Origin: Paraeggerthella hongkongensis
Lineage (GTDB): Bacteria; Actinomycetota; Coriobacteriia; Coriobacteriales; Eggerthellaceae
Direction: 5' to 3'
Length of the DNA stretch: 64,000 bases
Assembly (NCBI RefSeq): GCF_003726035.1
Contig: NZ_QICD01000008.1
Coordinates: forward strand, 34,800-98,799
The translations under genes and the position numbers were made by a program. Positions 25,527 through 33,671 of the stretch are shown here, in pieces (positions within the stretch are counted from its first letter, which is position 1; every line of letters begins with the position of its first letter). The notes beneath the pieces were generated by a model. The model saw only the letters and a program-made list of their open reading frames with translations. It searched no databases and was not told the origin of the DNA.

Positions 25527-26978
25527 TCATTTCCCCAGCTTATCCAAATGCCGAATGAACTCGATGTAGAACCCCACTCCGCGCTTGAACGCGTCCACGT
25601 CCAAATTCTCGTCTTGCCCGTGAATGCGCGTGCGCTGATCGCCCTTGAACAAGATGCCCGCGAACCGGTACGTGCGCGGGCATACGCGGGCAAAATGACG
25701 CGCGTCGCTGCAGCTGGTCTGGACATACGGGACAATGCCGGCATCGGGGTATACGGAGCGAATCACGCGCTTCACATAAGCGAACGCAGGATCGTCCTCG
25801 AACGGAGACACCGGCGAAGGTTCGCTCACTTCGAACAGGTCGTACGCAGTACGATCGTCAAAACGAGCCTTGATGCGAGCGAGCGCATCCCCCACCGTTT
25901 CGCTCGGATCCACGCGTACGTTCACCGTGGCTTTCGCCTGCTTGGAAATCACATTGTGGGCCTTCGACCCTTCAAGCTGCGTGAGCGCATACGTGGTGCG
26001 CACCATAGCCGCCGTTTCGGGGTCGCGCTGCATGACGCGCACGACCAAGGGACGAAACAGCCATAAATTGCCGAACACCAAGCGCAGCGCGAAACCACCG
26101 TGCGCGGCCAATTCGCGAAGCATTGCCGCCACCGGAGCAGACAGCGCGGAGGCCGGCGGGTTCTTCTGCAAACCGTCCAACCCTGCCACCAGCTTCGCCG
26201 CGGCGTCTTCAAGCGAAGGAGTAGCCGCGTGGCCCCCTTCGGAACTCGTGGTGACGCGCGCGTTGAAAATGCCCTTCTCCGCCACGCCCACGACGGCGAA
26301 CTGCCCGGTCACACCCAAAGGAGGGTTGTCGATAAGCGCGCCGCCCTCGTCCAGGACCAGGTAAGGAATTCGTCCGATGGCCTTGAGGTGATCGACCATG
26401 TGGGGAGCCGTATCGCCGCCGTCCTCTTCGGTGTTCGACGAGAAGAAGTAGATGTCGCGAGGAGGAACGTATCCCTCCTCCAGCAAACACTCGGCAGCTT
26501 CCATGAGAGCCGCCCAGATGCACTTCGTGTCTACCGCGCCGCGCGCATAGATCTTCCCGTCCGCAATGTCGGCGGCGAACGGATCATGCGACCACCCATG
26601 CGGGTCGGCCTCCACCACGTCATGGTGCGCCATGAGCACCACCGGGGCAAGCGCGCGGTCCGCGCCCTTCCATAGAAGCGAGATGCCGTACCCGTCGATC
26701 ATCTCAAGATCCAAAGACGCGAACACGCGCGGATACAATCGGCGCAGCTTGGGCACGAACTCGTCGAAAGCGCTGTGGTCGGCCTCGGGGTTGCCCGCAC
26801 CCCACACGGTAGCGCTGCGAAGCATTTCGCGAAAACGCTCGACAGCCTCGTCCGATCCCATAGCCTGACTCTGCGGCAAAGGATCGGAAACGGGCGTCGG
26901 CCTGAGCCTTACGGCATTCACCGTCAATACGACTGCGAACAGCGCGACAATCGCAACAAAGCAAACGAACACGATCAT
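25527..26978 (-). CDS. M20-family metallopeptidase with N-terminal membrane helix
   Basis: A 483-residue zinc peptidase of the M20 (carboxypeptidase PM20D1/CPS1-like) group. Residues 1-23 form a hydrophobic helix, likely a membrane anchor. Metal and catalytic motifs: LMAHHDVVEADPHGW, IYARGAVDTK, SSNTEEDGGDT, and a C-terminal His in SCSDARHFARVC. A dimerisation domain lies between. Members hydrolyse dipeptides or N-acyl amino acids. Its promoter is one half of a symmetric divergent pair shared with the LuxR regulator at 27058. The neighbouring MFS carrier could move the released product. Confidence 0.85.
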   Translation of the reverse strand: MIVFVCFVAIVALFAVVLTVNAVRLRPTPVSDPLPQSQAMGSDEAVERFREMLRSATVWGAGNPEADHSAFDEFVPKLRRLYPRVFASLDLEMIDGYGISLLWKGADRALAPVVLMAHHDVVEADPHGWSHDPFAADIADGKIYARGAVDTKCIWAALMEAAECLLEEGYVPPRDIYFFSSNTEEDGGDTAPHMVDHLKAIGRIPYLVLDEGGALIDNPPLGVTGQFAVVGVAEKGIFNARVTTSSEGGHAATPSLEDAAAKLVAGLDGLQKNPPASALSAPVAAMLRELAAHGGFALRLVFGNLWLFRPLVVRVMQRDPETAAMVRTTYALTQLEGSKAHNVISKQAKATVNVRVDPSETVGDALARIKARFDDRTAYDLFEVSEPSPVSPFEDDPAFAYVKRVIRSVYPDAGIVPYVQTSCSDARHFARVCPRTYRFAGILFKGDQRTRIHGQDENLDVDAFKRGVGFYIEFIRHLDKLGK

Positions 26979-27010
26979 ATACGGACCCTTCTCTGCGGCA
27001 TCATGCGGCC

Positions 27011-27033
27011 ATTATAGACCCAACTGCTATAAT
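27011..27033. promoter_or_regulatory. Symmetric divergent -10 boxes
   Basis: ATTATAG (27011-27017) and CTATAAT (27027-27033) form a perfect inverted repeat with nine bases between. Each arm is a TATAAT box: rightward for the LuxR gene at 27058 (extended TGCTATAAT), leftward for the M20 gene at 26978. Neither has a good -35, and each -35 region overlaps the other -10 box. Confidence 0.65.
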
Positions 27034-27057
27034 CCCCCGCAAGGGGAAGGGGATCGG

Positions 27058-28560
27058 ATGGCGCTCATCGACAGGGTTCACGGAGCATCGGGCATCAAAA
27101 TCATCGTCGGATCGGCGTTTCTTTGGGCGTGGCTCGACGCGCTGTTCATGAGCGCGTTCTTCACGGCGCCCGACACGAAAGGGCTCACGGCCGAGCTGGC
27201 CGCCGTGGCCGTGTTCGGCTTCAGCGCCCTCGGATATGCAGCCGCCCTCAAAAAGCCAGGCACCGTCAACAAGCTCATCGCCGGAAAGCGCCTGCCGTTG
27301 ATCGCGGCGGTGCTGGGAACTACGGGGTCTTTGCTGCTTACGCTTTCGGGCTTCGGGTTCGGCTGGATGCCGCTCGTTATCGGAAGCGCGCTCGTCGCGG
27401 CATTCGTGGCCGTGTTCCAGATCGGATGGGGCGCCGCGTACTGCCAGGACGGGGCTCGCACCGCCACGCCCTACGTCGCCGGCGCGTTCGCGTGCGCAGT
27501 CGTCATCGACACGCCCATGCTCTTCATGATCCCGGAAGCGTCTGCGGTGTTCTTCTCGCTGCTGCCCCTTATATCGGGCCTGATATTCACCGCGGTACCA
27601 CCCGACCAGCGAACTTACCGCCGAACCGCCGAAAGCTCGGTTCCCGCGAAGCGCGGCGCGCGAGCCCACCTGAAAACCCACCTGGGAATCTCGATGATGC
27701 TCCTATGCGCCGCAGCGCTCGTGCTGACCAGCTTCGGATACTTGCAGCACCTCGTTTCGTTCTCGTCCATCGCCAGCAACGGGTCGCCCGGCGGCGTGAT
27801 CGTGCAGGTTGCCCGCGGCATAGCAGCCATCCTCATGTTCGGCATCGTCTGCATCGCCCCGCAGCGAGCGAGCGCCGTTTACCGCGTAGGGCTGCTGGCG
27901 ATGATCGCCGGATTCATGATGATGTCGTTTCTGTTCGGGTCCGAATTGTTTTGGATTGCCGGAGCGGTCATCATCAGCGGCTACACCGCCTTCGACCTGC
28001 TAGTATGGGTCGTTTTCTCTCAGATTGCCCACACGCAGTCGCGCGACCCGCTCAAAACCATCGCCGCCGTGCGATTGCTCGCGGTCGTCTGCTACGTCGT
28101 GGGGGCCCTTGCGGGCATCCTTTTGGTGGGCAACGACCAATCCATGCACGCGTTCGTCTTCCAAAAAACCACGGCCATCGGCTATTTGGTGGTCATCGCA
28201 ACCGTGCTGCTGCTCAGCAGCGAGGATATCTGGATGCTGTTCGGCTACACCGCACGCGCAGGGTCGGCCAATCAAGAAGGAATCGGGCAGGAAGAACGCC
28301 TGGCCGCATGGTTCGACCGCATCGGGCTCACCGCGCGCGAGCGCGACATCGCGTCGCTTCTGGCCGCCGGTCGCACCCAGCCCTGGATCGCCGACTGCTT
28401 GAGCATATCCGAGAACACGGTGGGAACCCACGTGCGCCATATCTACCAGAAAGCAGACGTCCACAATCGTCAAGAGTTTATCGACCGCGCCATTTCCCCC
28501 GATCATCCAGCATCACCTGAATCACGTGACCACGTCTCGAACGTCACGGATGTCGCCTGA
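27058..28560 (+). CDS. Membrane-integrated LuxR-family regulator
   Basis: A 500-residue protein with about twelve predicted membrane helices (residues about 10-400) followed by a cytoplasmic LuxR-type helix-turn-helix (about 420-485): LTARERDIASLLAAGRTQPWI, then SENTVGTHVRHIYQKADVHN. Family knowledge: such membrane-LuxR proteins are common in Eggerthellaceae and are often next to secreted reductases. The membrane part may sense or bind a small molecule directly, without a receiver domain. The start at 27058 has GGGGAAGGGG. The flavoprotein at 28700 is the likely target because it follows on the same strand. The ligand is unknown. Confidence 0.9.
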   Translation: MALIDRVHGASGIKIIVGSAFLWAWLDALFMSAFFTAPDTKGLTAELAAVAVFGFSALGYAAALKKPGTVNKLIAGKRLPLIAAVLGTTGSLLLTLSGFGFGWMPLVIGSALVAAFVAVFQIGWGAAYCQDGARTATPYVAGAFACAVVIDTPMLFMIPEASAVFFSLLPLISGLIFTAVPPDQRTYRRTAESSVPAKRGARAHLKTHLGISMMLLCAAALVLTSFGYLQHLVSFSSIASNGSPGGVIVQVARGIAAILMFGIVCIAPQRASAVYRVGLLAMIAGFMMMSFLFGSELFWIAGAVIISGYTAFDLLVWVVFSQIAHTQSRDPLKTIAAVRLLAVVCYVVGALAGILLVGNDQSMHAFVFQKTTAIGYLVVIATVLLLSSEDIWMLFGYTARAGSANQEGIGQEERLAAWFDRIGLTARERDIASLLAAGRTQPWIADCLSISENTVGTHVRHIYQKADVHNRQEFIDRAISPDHPASPESRDHVSNVTDVA

Positions 28561-28621
28561 TATTCCAAAATACGGGCATTCGGGCGTTGCGCGGCGCAAC
28601 CCCTATCCCCCATCTTGAAGC

Positions 28622-28641
28622 CACGCGAACGAACTCGCGTG
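28622..28641. promoter_or_regulatory. Inverted repeat before the Tat flavoprotein gene
   Basis: CACGCGA (28622-28628), six bases, TCGCGTG (28635-28641), a perfect 7-bp palindrome 59 bases before the start codon; another perfect one, GTTGCGC-g-GCGCAAC, lies at 28586-28600. Either could be the binding site of the upstream LuxR protein, or the latter could end its transcript. Confidence 0.45.
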
Positions 28642-28699
28642 CCGCGCTTCTTCGCATCGGCGAGGATCGCGGGAGGGATTGAAAGGGAAGGGGAATTCC

Positions 28700-30385
28700 A
28701 TGGAAATCAATCGCAGGAACTTCTTGAAGGGCGCGCTCGTCACCGGCGCCGCAGCAGCGGCCGCCGTTGCGCTGCCGGCGTGCAGCCCCGCCGCTCCGGC
28801 CGATTCGTCGGCTGACGCAAGCGGCTCGGCTCAAGGCGGCGCAAGCGCGAAGCATACGTGGGAAGTAGCTCCCGCGCCCATCGCCGACATCGCCGAGACG
28901 CAGGACTTCGACGTGGTCATCGTGGGCGCCGGCCTTGCGGGCGTCAACGCTGCGGAAGCGGCGGCGCGAAACGGTGCGAAAACGGTGGTCATCGAGCGCA
29001 ACACCACCATATCCATTCGCGGCGTGGATGTGGGCCACATCGGCAGCAAGTACCACAAGGCGAACGGCTTCGACCTGGATCCGCGCGTGGCTACGCGCTA
29101 CCTGCACCACGCGTCCCACCAGACCACGAACTACGACCTCATCTACGTATGGGCCTCGCGTTCCGGCAAGGTGTTCGATTACATCGAGGAATTGGGCGCC
29201 GCAAGCGGCGTGAGCATGGTGCCCGCGCTTTCCGGCACCGCCAAGTACGGCAACTGGTCCAAGCTTTCCGACAACTGGCGCGTCTACCCCGATGCCGTGT
29301 CGTTCGTGCGCGGCGGCGAGACGTACGACATGCGCGACGACGGACAGCCCGTCAACATCACGTTGGGCGAGCTGGTATACGAATCCGCCAAGAAAAACGG
29401 CGCCGAGTTCGTGTTCGAGGCGCGCGCCGAGCAGTTGGTGGGCAATGCGCAAAGCGGCATCACGGGCGTTGTCGCAACCACGAAAGACGGCAAGCACGTG
29501 CAGTACAACGCCAAGAACGGCGTCATCCTGGCCACGGGCGACATCGGCGGCAACCAGGAGATGGTGGACGTGTTCTGCCCCATTTCGAACCGCTCGGACG
29601 CGAACGTGTACGCCCCTGCCGGCTTCAACAACGGCGACGGCATCCTCATGGGATGCTGGGCGGGCGCGGCCATGTCCAAAAGCCCCGCTGCACCGATGAT
29701 CCACCAGTTCACGCTCGACACGCTTGAGTTCAACCTCACGTCCTTCATCATGAGCTGGCTTGCGGTCAACGCCAACGGCGAGCGCTACGGTGCCGAGATG
29801 CCCTTCGAACCCATGCTGACCAACGCCCGCATGAACACGCCCGGCAACATCGCCTGGTCCGTCTTCGACAGCGACTACGAGACGTACGTCATGCAGCAGC
29901 AGCCCGAGCGTTTCGATCGCTTCACCGACGGCCTGGACGCCGTCATGGAAAAGTGGCTGGGCAACGGCAAGCTTGTCAAGGCCGACACGCTCGACGATCT
30001 GGCGAAGCAGCTCGACATCCCGGCGGACACGTTCAAGGCCACCGTGGAACGCTACAACAGCATGGCCGAAACCGGCGAGGACATCGACTTCGACGTGCCT
30101 GCGCAGTGGCTCGCGCCGGTCAAGACCCCGCCGTTCTACGCAACGAAGAACGTGTGCAGCACGCTGACCATTCCGTTCGGCCTGCATGTGAACGCCGACT
30201 CCCAGGTGCTCACGGCGGAAGACCAGCCGATCGACGGCCTGTTCGCCATCGGCAACGTGCAGGGCGACTTCTTCGGCAACGACTACCCCGTGCACTGCCC
30301 CGGCGTCAGCCATGGCCGCTGCGTGACGTTCGGCCAGCTGGTCGGCGAAGCGTGCGCGAAGGACACGGTCATCAGCAAGATCTAG
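28700..30385 (+). CDS. Tat-exported FAD reductase (fumarate/urocanate reductase-like)
   Basis: A 561-residue flavoprotein exported by Tat. The signal has NRRNFLKGALVTGAAAA and a Cys after the hydrophobic stretch (LPACSP), so it may be lipidated. A Ser/Ala-rich spacer leads into the FAD domain: DFDVVIVGAGLAGVNAA, then a reductase domain and the final AIGNVQGDFFGNDYP...GVSHGRC. The group reduces C=C bonds of fumarate-like or other acceptors outside the membrane. No cytochrome c or NrfH-like donor is encoded nearby and no FMN domain is present, so the electron donor is unknown. The start at 28700 has AGGGGAA; an earlier ATG at 28679 lacks a site. It is followed by a strong terminator. Confidence 0.92.
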   Translation: MEINRRNFLKGALVTGAAAAAAVALPACSPAAPADSSADASGSAQGGASAKHTWEVAPAPIADIAETQDFDVVIVGAGLAGVNAAEAAARNGAKTVVIERNTTISIRGVDVGHIGSKYHKANGFDLDPRVATRYLHHASHQTTNYDLIYVWASRSGKVFDYIEELGAASGVSMVPALSGTAKYGNWSKLSDNWRVYPDAVSFVRGGETYDMRDDGQPVNITLGELVYESAKKNGAEFVFEARAEQLVGNAQSGITGVVATTKDGKHVQYNAKNGVILATGDIGGNQEMVDVFCPISNRSDANVYAPAGFNNGDGILMGCWAGAAMSKSPAAPMIHQFTLDTLEFNLTSFIMSWLAVNANGERYGAEMPFEPMLTNARMNTPGNIAWSVFDSDYETYVMQQQPERFDRFTDGLDAVMEKWLGNGKLVKADTLDDLAKQLDIPADTFKATVERYNSMAETGEDIDFDVPAQWLAPVKTPPFYATKNVCSTLTIPFGLHVNADSQVLTAEDQPIDGLFAIGNVQGDFFGNDYPVHCPGVSHGRCVTFGQLVGEACAKDTVISKI

Positions 30386-30421
30386 ACCGTCTGGACAACG
30401 CGGAGCACCGCACCCTCCCGC

Positions 30422-30448
30422 GAAAAGGCCGCATCAAGCGGCCTTTTC
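30422..30448 (+). terminator. Terminator of the Tat flavoprotein gene
   Basis: GAAAAGGCCGC (30422-30432), ATCAA, GCGGCCTTTTC (30438-30448): an 11-bp perfect stem ending in TTTTC, 36 bases after the stop codon. Confidence 0.9.
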
Positions 30449-30545
30449 GTCATCTTGGAATGTCGAGCGAAAAGCTACAAGGGCGCCCTCCGATCTCTTG
30501 CAACGGCAAGGAAGATGCCCTGCGCCATCCCGCAACGCCGCGCCC

Positions 30546-31088
30546 CTACAACGCCGTGCCGCACGCCGGCACGTAAAGACCCTCCATGCTCGCGCCCTCG
30601 TGTTCGAGCAGCCAGATTTTGCGCTCGATGCCGCCCGCGTACCCCGTAAGGCTGCCGTCCGACCCCACCACGCGATGGCACGGAATGATCACGGAGATAG
30701 GGTTGTGCCCAACAGCTCCGCCCACCGCCTGAGAAGACAGCTTCTCCTTGCCGTCCTCCTGCGCGATCTCGCGCGCCAGCTCGCCGTACGTGCGCACGCA
30801 GCCGTAGGGGATCTCCATAAGCTTGCGCCAGACGCGCAGCCGAAACGCGGTGCCGCTCGGCTTCAAGGGCAGCTCCGCGATGGCAGGCTGCTCGCCAGCG
30901 AAGTACCGGTCGAGCCAATCCTTCGCCTGCATGAATGCCGGCAAATCGTCGTTCGGAGCCATTTCGCCGTCCACGGTGCCGCCGAAGTACTTCTGCCCCG
31001 CCATCCACAGCCCGACGATGCTCTCGCCGTCGCTCGCAAGCGTGACTTCGCAGAACTCGGGGCGAGCGTAGTTCGTCCGATATATCAT
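30546..31088 (-). CDS. ogt: Methylated-DNA--protein-cysteine methyltransferase
   Basis: A 180-residue suicide repair protein taking the methyl group from O6-methylguanine. The active-site cysteine is in IPCHRVVG; the helix-turn-helix part precedes it as YGCVRTYGELAREIA, and the N-terminal domain is of Ogt type. Length and motifs are normal, and there is no Ada domain. The start at 31088 is set by AAAGGA; the frame upstream has no site. It stands alone between a terminator and the DUF3810 gene. Confidence 0.93.
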   Translation of the reverse strand: MIYRTNYARPEFCEVTLASDGESIVGLWMAGQKYFGGTVDGEMAPNDDLPAFMQAKDWLDRYFAGEQPAIAELPLKPSGTAFRLRVWRKLMEIPYGCVRTYGELAREIAQEDGKEKLSSQAVGGAVGHNPISVIIPCHRVVGSDGSLTGYAGGIERKIWLLEHEGASMEGLYVPACGTAL

Positions 31089-31187
31089 GCGCGTTCCTTT
31101 CGTCCATTCGGCAAGCGAATTCCGCAGGCAGACGTCCGCGCACCCGCGCGCAGACCCCTCCCGCACAAGTCTATCGCGAAAAGAGCG

Positions 31188-32333
31188 CTACTGCCCCGCC
31201 GCTCGCCGTTCGGCCAAAAGCAGATCCACCATGCGTCCGTAGCTCCGCATGCCGTCAACCTGGTTGTTCGCCTTCAGATACGTGTCGTTGGCAGTGTTGG
31301 AAACGTTTTGGACCGGACCCTCGTACTTCGCCCAATGCTCGGCGCGCTGGACAAGGTCGCGCTGCACCGCAGGCGCAAGGCCAGCTGCAATTTCCGAAGC
31401 CCGTTCGGGATCGACCTTGCGCAGCGCGCCCAAGGCGTTATCGTACGCCAGCAGACAGCCGCTGTAGCGCATCAGCGCGTCATCGGATTGCCTGCACGCC
31501 AAATACGCGATGAAGTTCGCTTCGTCCTCGCGCATGAATCCGCACTGGTGCGCCAGCTCGTGCGCCATGGTCCAGGGAATCGTAAAAAACGGATTGTCCA
31601 CGTTGATGTTCGACTCCGCTGTGAAGGGGAAGAACATGCCGCCGATGTTCGCGTACGACAGCAGCTTGGAAGCGAGCACCGGCTTCGGCGGCGAGTACAG
31701 CGGCCGCTCCAGCACGGGATACCGCTCGGCAAGCTTGCGCATGGCCTCGACCGACTCCTGCGCATAGCGCTCGAACTGGCCCGGCTGGGCGTCGAACAGG
31801 TCCGTGTCGTCGCCCAGCTGCGCCCGGGCTCGTCCCAGTTCGTCAGCAAGCGAAGCGGTAAGCGTCACAAGCTCTTCCTGGCGCTGCGCCGCATCGACGT
31901 CGGCTTCCTCCACATCGTAGCCAACGTGCTCGGCGAAGGTGTGCCGATAGTAGTTCAACCCGCACAAAGCCGTGAACAGGAAGTACACCGTGCAGCAGAT
32001 GGCCGCAGCACCCATCGCGGCGCGGTACGCCACCATGAGCCGCTCCCCCTTGCCCACGACGAGCTTGCGAACGTAGAAGCCCAGATAGCCCGCGCAAAAC
32101 AGCAGGAACAGCGCCACGACCCACTCGGCCACGGAAAAACTCGCAAGCGAGGGCAGAAACCCCACGACCGACGACAACGCCGGATACGCCGCCTGGCTGT
32201 ACACCTGCTCCGTCCAGTCGGGATGCTGCCGCGCATACGCGGTCATCGCCAGCGCGACAGCCCCAAGCGGAAGGAACAGCATCCGTTTGAGCAAGAAGTC
32301 CCGCACGCCGCGTTTCGATTCGTTGGTTTTCAT
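31188..32333 (-). CDS. DUF3810-type membrane protein with HExxH motif
   Basis: A 381-residue membrane protein. Helices lie at about residues 15-31, 47-77 and 90-112, followed by a large domain with TMAHELAHQCGF and, after a gap, EDEANFIAYLAC, a HExxH plus Glu arrangement of a zinc metallopeptidase (gluzincin) type. This matches the domain called DUF3810. It may process a membrane or cell-wall protein, but no substrate is suggested by the neighbours (ogt, nrdB). The start at 32333 has only a weak ribosome binding site; the frame is open upstream. Confidence 0.8.
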   Translation of the reverse strand: MKTNESKRGVRDFLLKRMLFLPLGAVALAMTAYARQHPDWTEQVYSQAAYPALSSVVGFLPSLASFSVAEWVVALFLLFCAGYLGFYVRKLVVGKGERLMVAYRAAMGAAAICCTVYFLFTALCGLNYYRHTFAEHVGYDVEEADVDAAQRQEELVTLTASLADELGRARAQLGDDTDLFDAQPGQFERYAQESVEAMRKLAERYPVLERPLYSPPKPVLASKLLSYANIGGMFFPFTAESNINVDNPFFTIPWTMAHELAHQCGFMREDEANFIAYLACRQSDDALMRYSGCLLAYDNALGALRKVDPERASEIAAGLAPAVQRDLVQRAEHWAKYEGPVQNVSNTANDTYLKANNQVDGMRSYGRMVDLLLAERRAAGQ

Positions 32334-32409
32334 ACGGGACAGTATACCCGCGCCGTCAAACCGCGAGGTCGTCGACCGGTCAAGAACGGCTCGCAGGCAA
32401 GCCCCATCC

Positions 32410-33453
32410 CTACAGGTCGTCCACCAGCGCGCTCGACTTCGCATAGGCGGTGCTGCGCGCCTCGAAGAAGTCCGTCTTGATCATGTTCGCGTTCGCGAAT
32501 TGGCTCACCCACGACATGCTCTCCGGCTCGCGCTCGTGACCTTCGTACAAGGGATCGAATCCCAGCTGAGCGCAGCGAAGGTTGCCCAGGTACTGAATGT
32601 AATCGGTCACCATCTGGCGGTTAAGACCGGCCACATCGTCGCCGATGGCGTAATGACCCCAGCGAATCTCCTGCTCGCACCCCTCCTTGATCATGGCGCG
32701 GTACTCGTCGATCAGCTCGGACGTGAACAGCGCGGGCTCCTCTTCCTTGAGTTCCAGCAAAATGTTGCGGAACAGCCACAGGTGCGTGTTCTCGTCGCGG
32801 TTGATGTAGCGGATCTCCTGCACCGACCCCGGCATGAGGTTGTTGCGGCCCAGATTGTAAAAGAACATGAAGCCGCTGTAGAAGTACACCCCTTCCAAAA
32901 TGTAGTTCGCCACCAGCACGCGCGCGAGCGCTTCGGGGCTCTTGTCGTCCTGGAACTCGTTGTACAAATCGCCGATGAACTCATTGCGCCTCAGAAGATG
33001 CTCATCCTCCTTCCACTGGTACAGCACGTCGTTGCGCTCCTGCGGCTCGCAGATGGTATCGAGCATGTAGCTGTAGCTTTGGCTGTGCACGGTTTCCTGG
33101 AACGTTTGGATGGCCAGGCACAGGTTCACCTCGTTGGCGGTGATGTACTCGCCCACGTTGGGCAGGTTCGCCGATTGCAGGCTGTCAAGGAAGATGAGAA
33201 ACGACAGGATCTTGTCGTAAGCGCGCCGCTCAGGTGCGGGCAGCTTGCGGTAATCCTTGATGTCCACGCCAAGGTTGATCTCTTCGGGTATCCAGAAGTT
33301 GTTCATGGCCTGGCGGTACCAGTCGCTGGCCCATTCGTACTTCATGTTGTTGAAGTCGTTGAGGTTCGTCGTGTTCCCGCCGATCATCCGCCGGTCGAGC
33401 ACATCGGTGTCCCCCAGCGGGTTGAACAGGGGCTTCTTCTTCAACTGGTTCAT
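32410..33453 (-). CDS. nrdB: Class I ribonucleotide reductase small subunit
   Basis: A 347-residue radical-generating subunit. Di-iron ligands and the radical Tyr are visible: LDSLQ (Asp), FQETVHSQSY (Glu, His and Tyr four residues after the His, as Tyr122 of the E. coli enzyme), the later YILEGVYFYSGF (Glu) and NRDENTHLWLF (Glu, His). The Tyr argues against the Tyr-less class Ic type. The start at 33453 has GAGAGGAAG. It lies 218 bases after nrdA, with a large nested palindrome between, so its level may be set independently. Its presence implies oxygen-dependent deoxyribonucleotide synthesis in an otherwise anaerobic background. Confidence 0.93.
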   Translation of the reverse strand: MNQLKKKPLFNPLGDTDVLDRRMIGGNTTNLNDFNNMKYEWASDWYRQAMNNFWIPEEINLGVDIKDYRKLPAPERRAYDKILSFLIFLDSLQSANLPNVGEYITANEVNLCLAIQTFQETVHSQSYSYMLDTICEPQERNDVLYQWKEDEHLLRRNEFIGDLYNEFQDDKSPEALARVLVANYILEGVYFYSGFMFFYNLGRNNLMPGSVQEIRYINRDENTHLWLFRNILLELKEEEPALFTSELIDEYRAMIKEGCEQEIRWGHYAIGDDVAGLNRQMVTDYIQYLGNLRCAQLGFDPLYEGHEREPESMSWVSQFANANMIKTDFFEARSTAYAKSSALVDDL

Positions 33454-33545
33454 AAAAGCGCTTCCTCTCAGAAAACGATTGCGGACAAACAAAAAGGGCT
33501 TCAGAAGCCAGTACGAGCGTGTGACGAAGGTTCAACCCACGATCA

Positions 33546-33654
33546 GGGGCTTCTCGGCGGCACCCACCAAGCGAGTTCCGCACGAGCCGAAACGCCCAGT
33601 GGGCGTTTCATGCGAGCAGGACTGCCGAGCGACTGGGTGTTGCCGAGAAGCCCC
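33546..33654. repeat. 109-bp nested palindrome between nrdA and nrdB
   Basis: Outer perfect 13-bp arms at 33546-33558 (GGGGCTTCTCGGC) and 33642-33654. Inside, ACCCA (33562-33566) pairs with TGGGT (33634-33638). At the centre a 21-base palindrome GAAACGCCCA-g-TGGGCGTTTC spans 33589-33609. Read as plus-strand RNA, the three bases between outer and inner stems can pair as G-U, G-U and C-G. No T-tract follows on the minus strand. Confidence 0.75.
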
Positions 33655-33671
33655 CGTCCCTCAGGTTCAAC

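Noticed and set aside
28544..30313. 589-codon minus-strand frame opposite the Tat flavoprotein gene
   Set aside because: Shadow frame with no motif; the plus strand has a Tat signal, FAD motif, ribosome binding site and terminator.
30498..32480. 660-codon plus-strand frame opposite ogt and the DUF3810 gene
   Set aside because: Spans two real genes and their gap on the other strand; Arg/His-rich with no start site.
33454..33671. Cobalamin riboswitch in the nrd region
   Set aside because: I looked for a B12-box because some actinobacterial class I nrd operons have one; the region is a palindrome between nrdA and nrdB with no B12-box-like sequence, and it lies after nrdA rather than before it.
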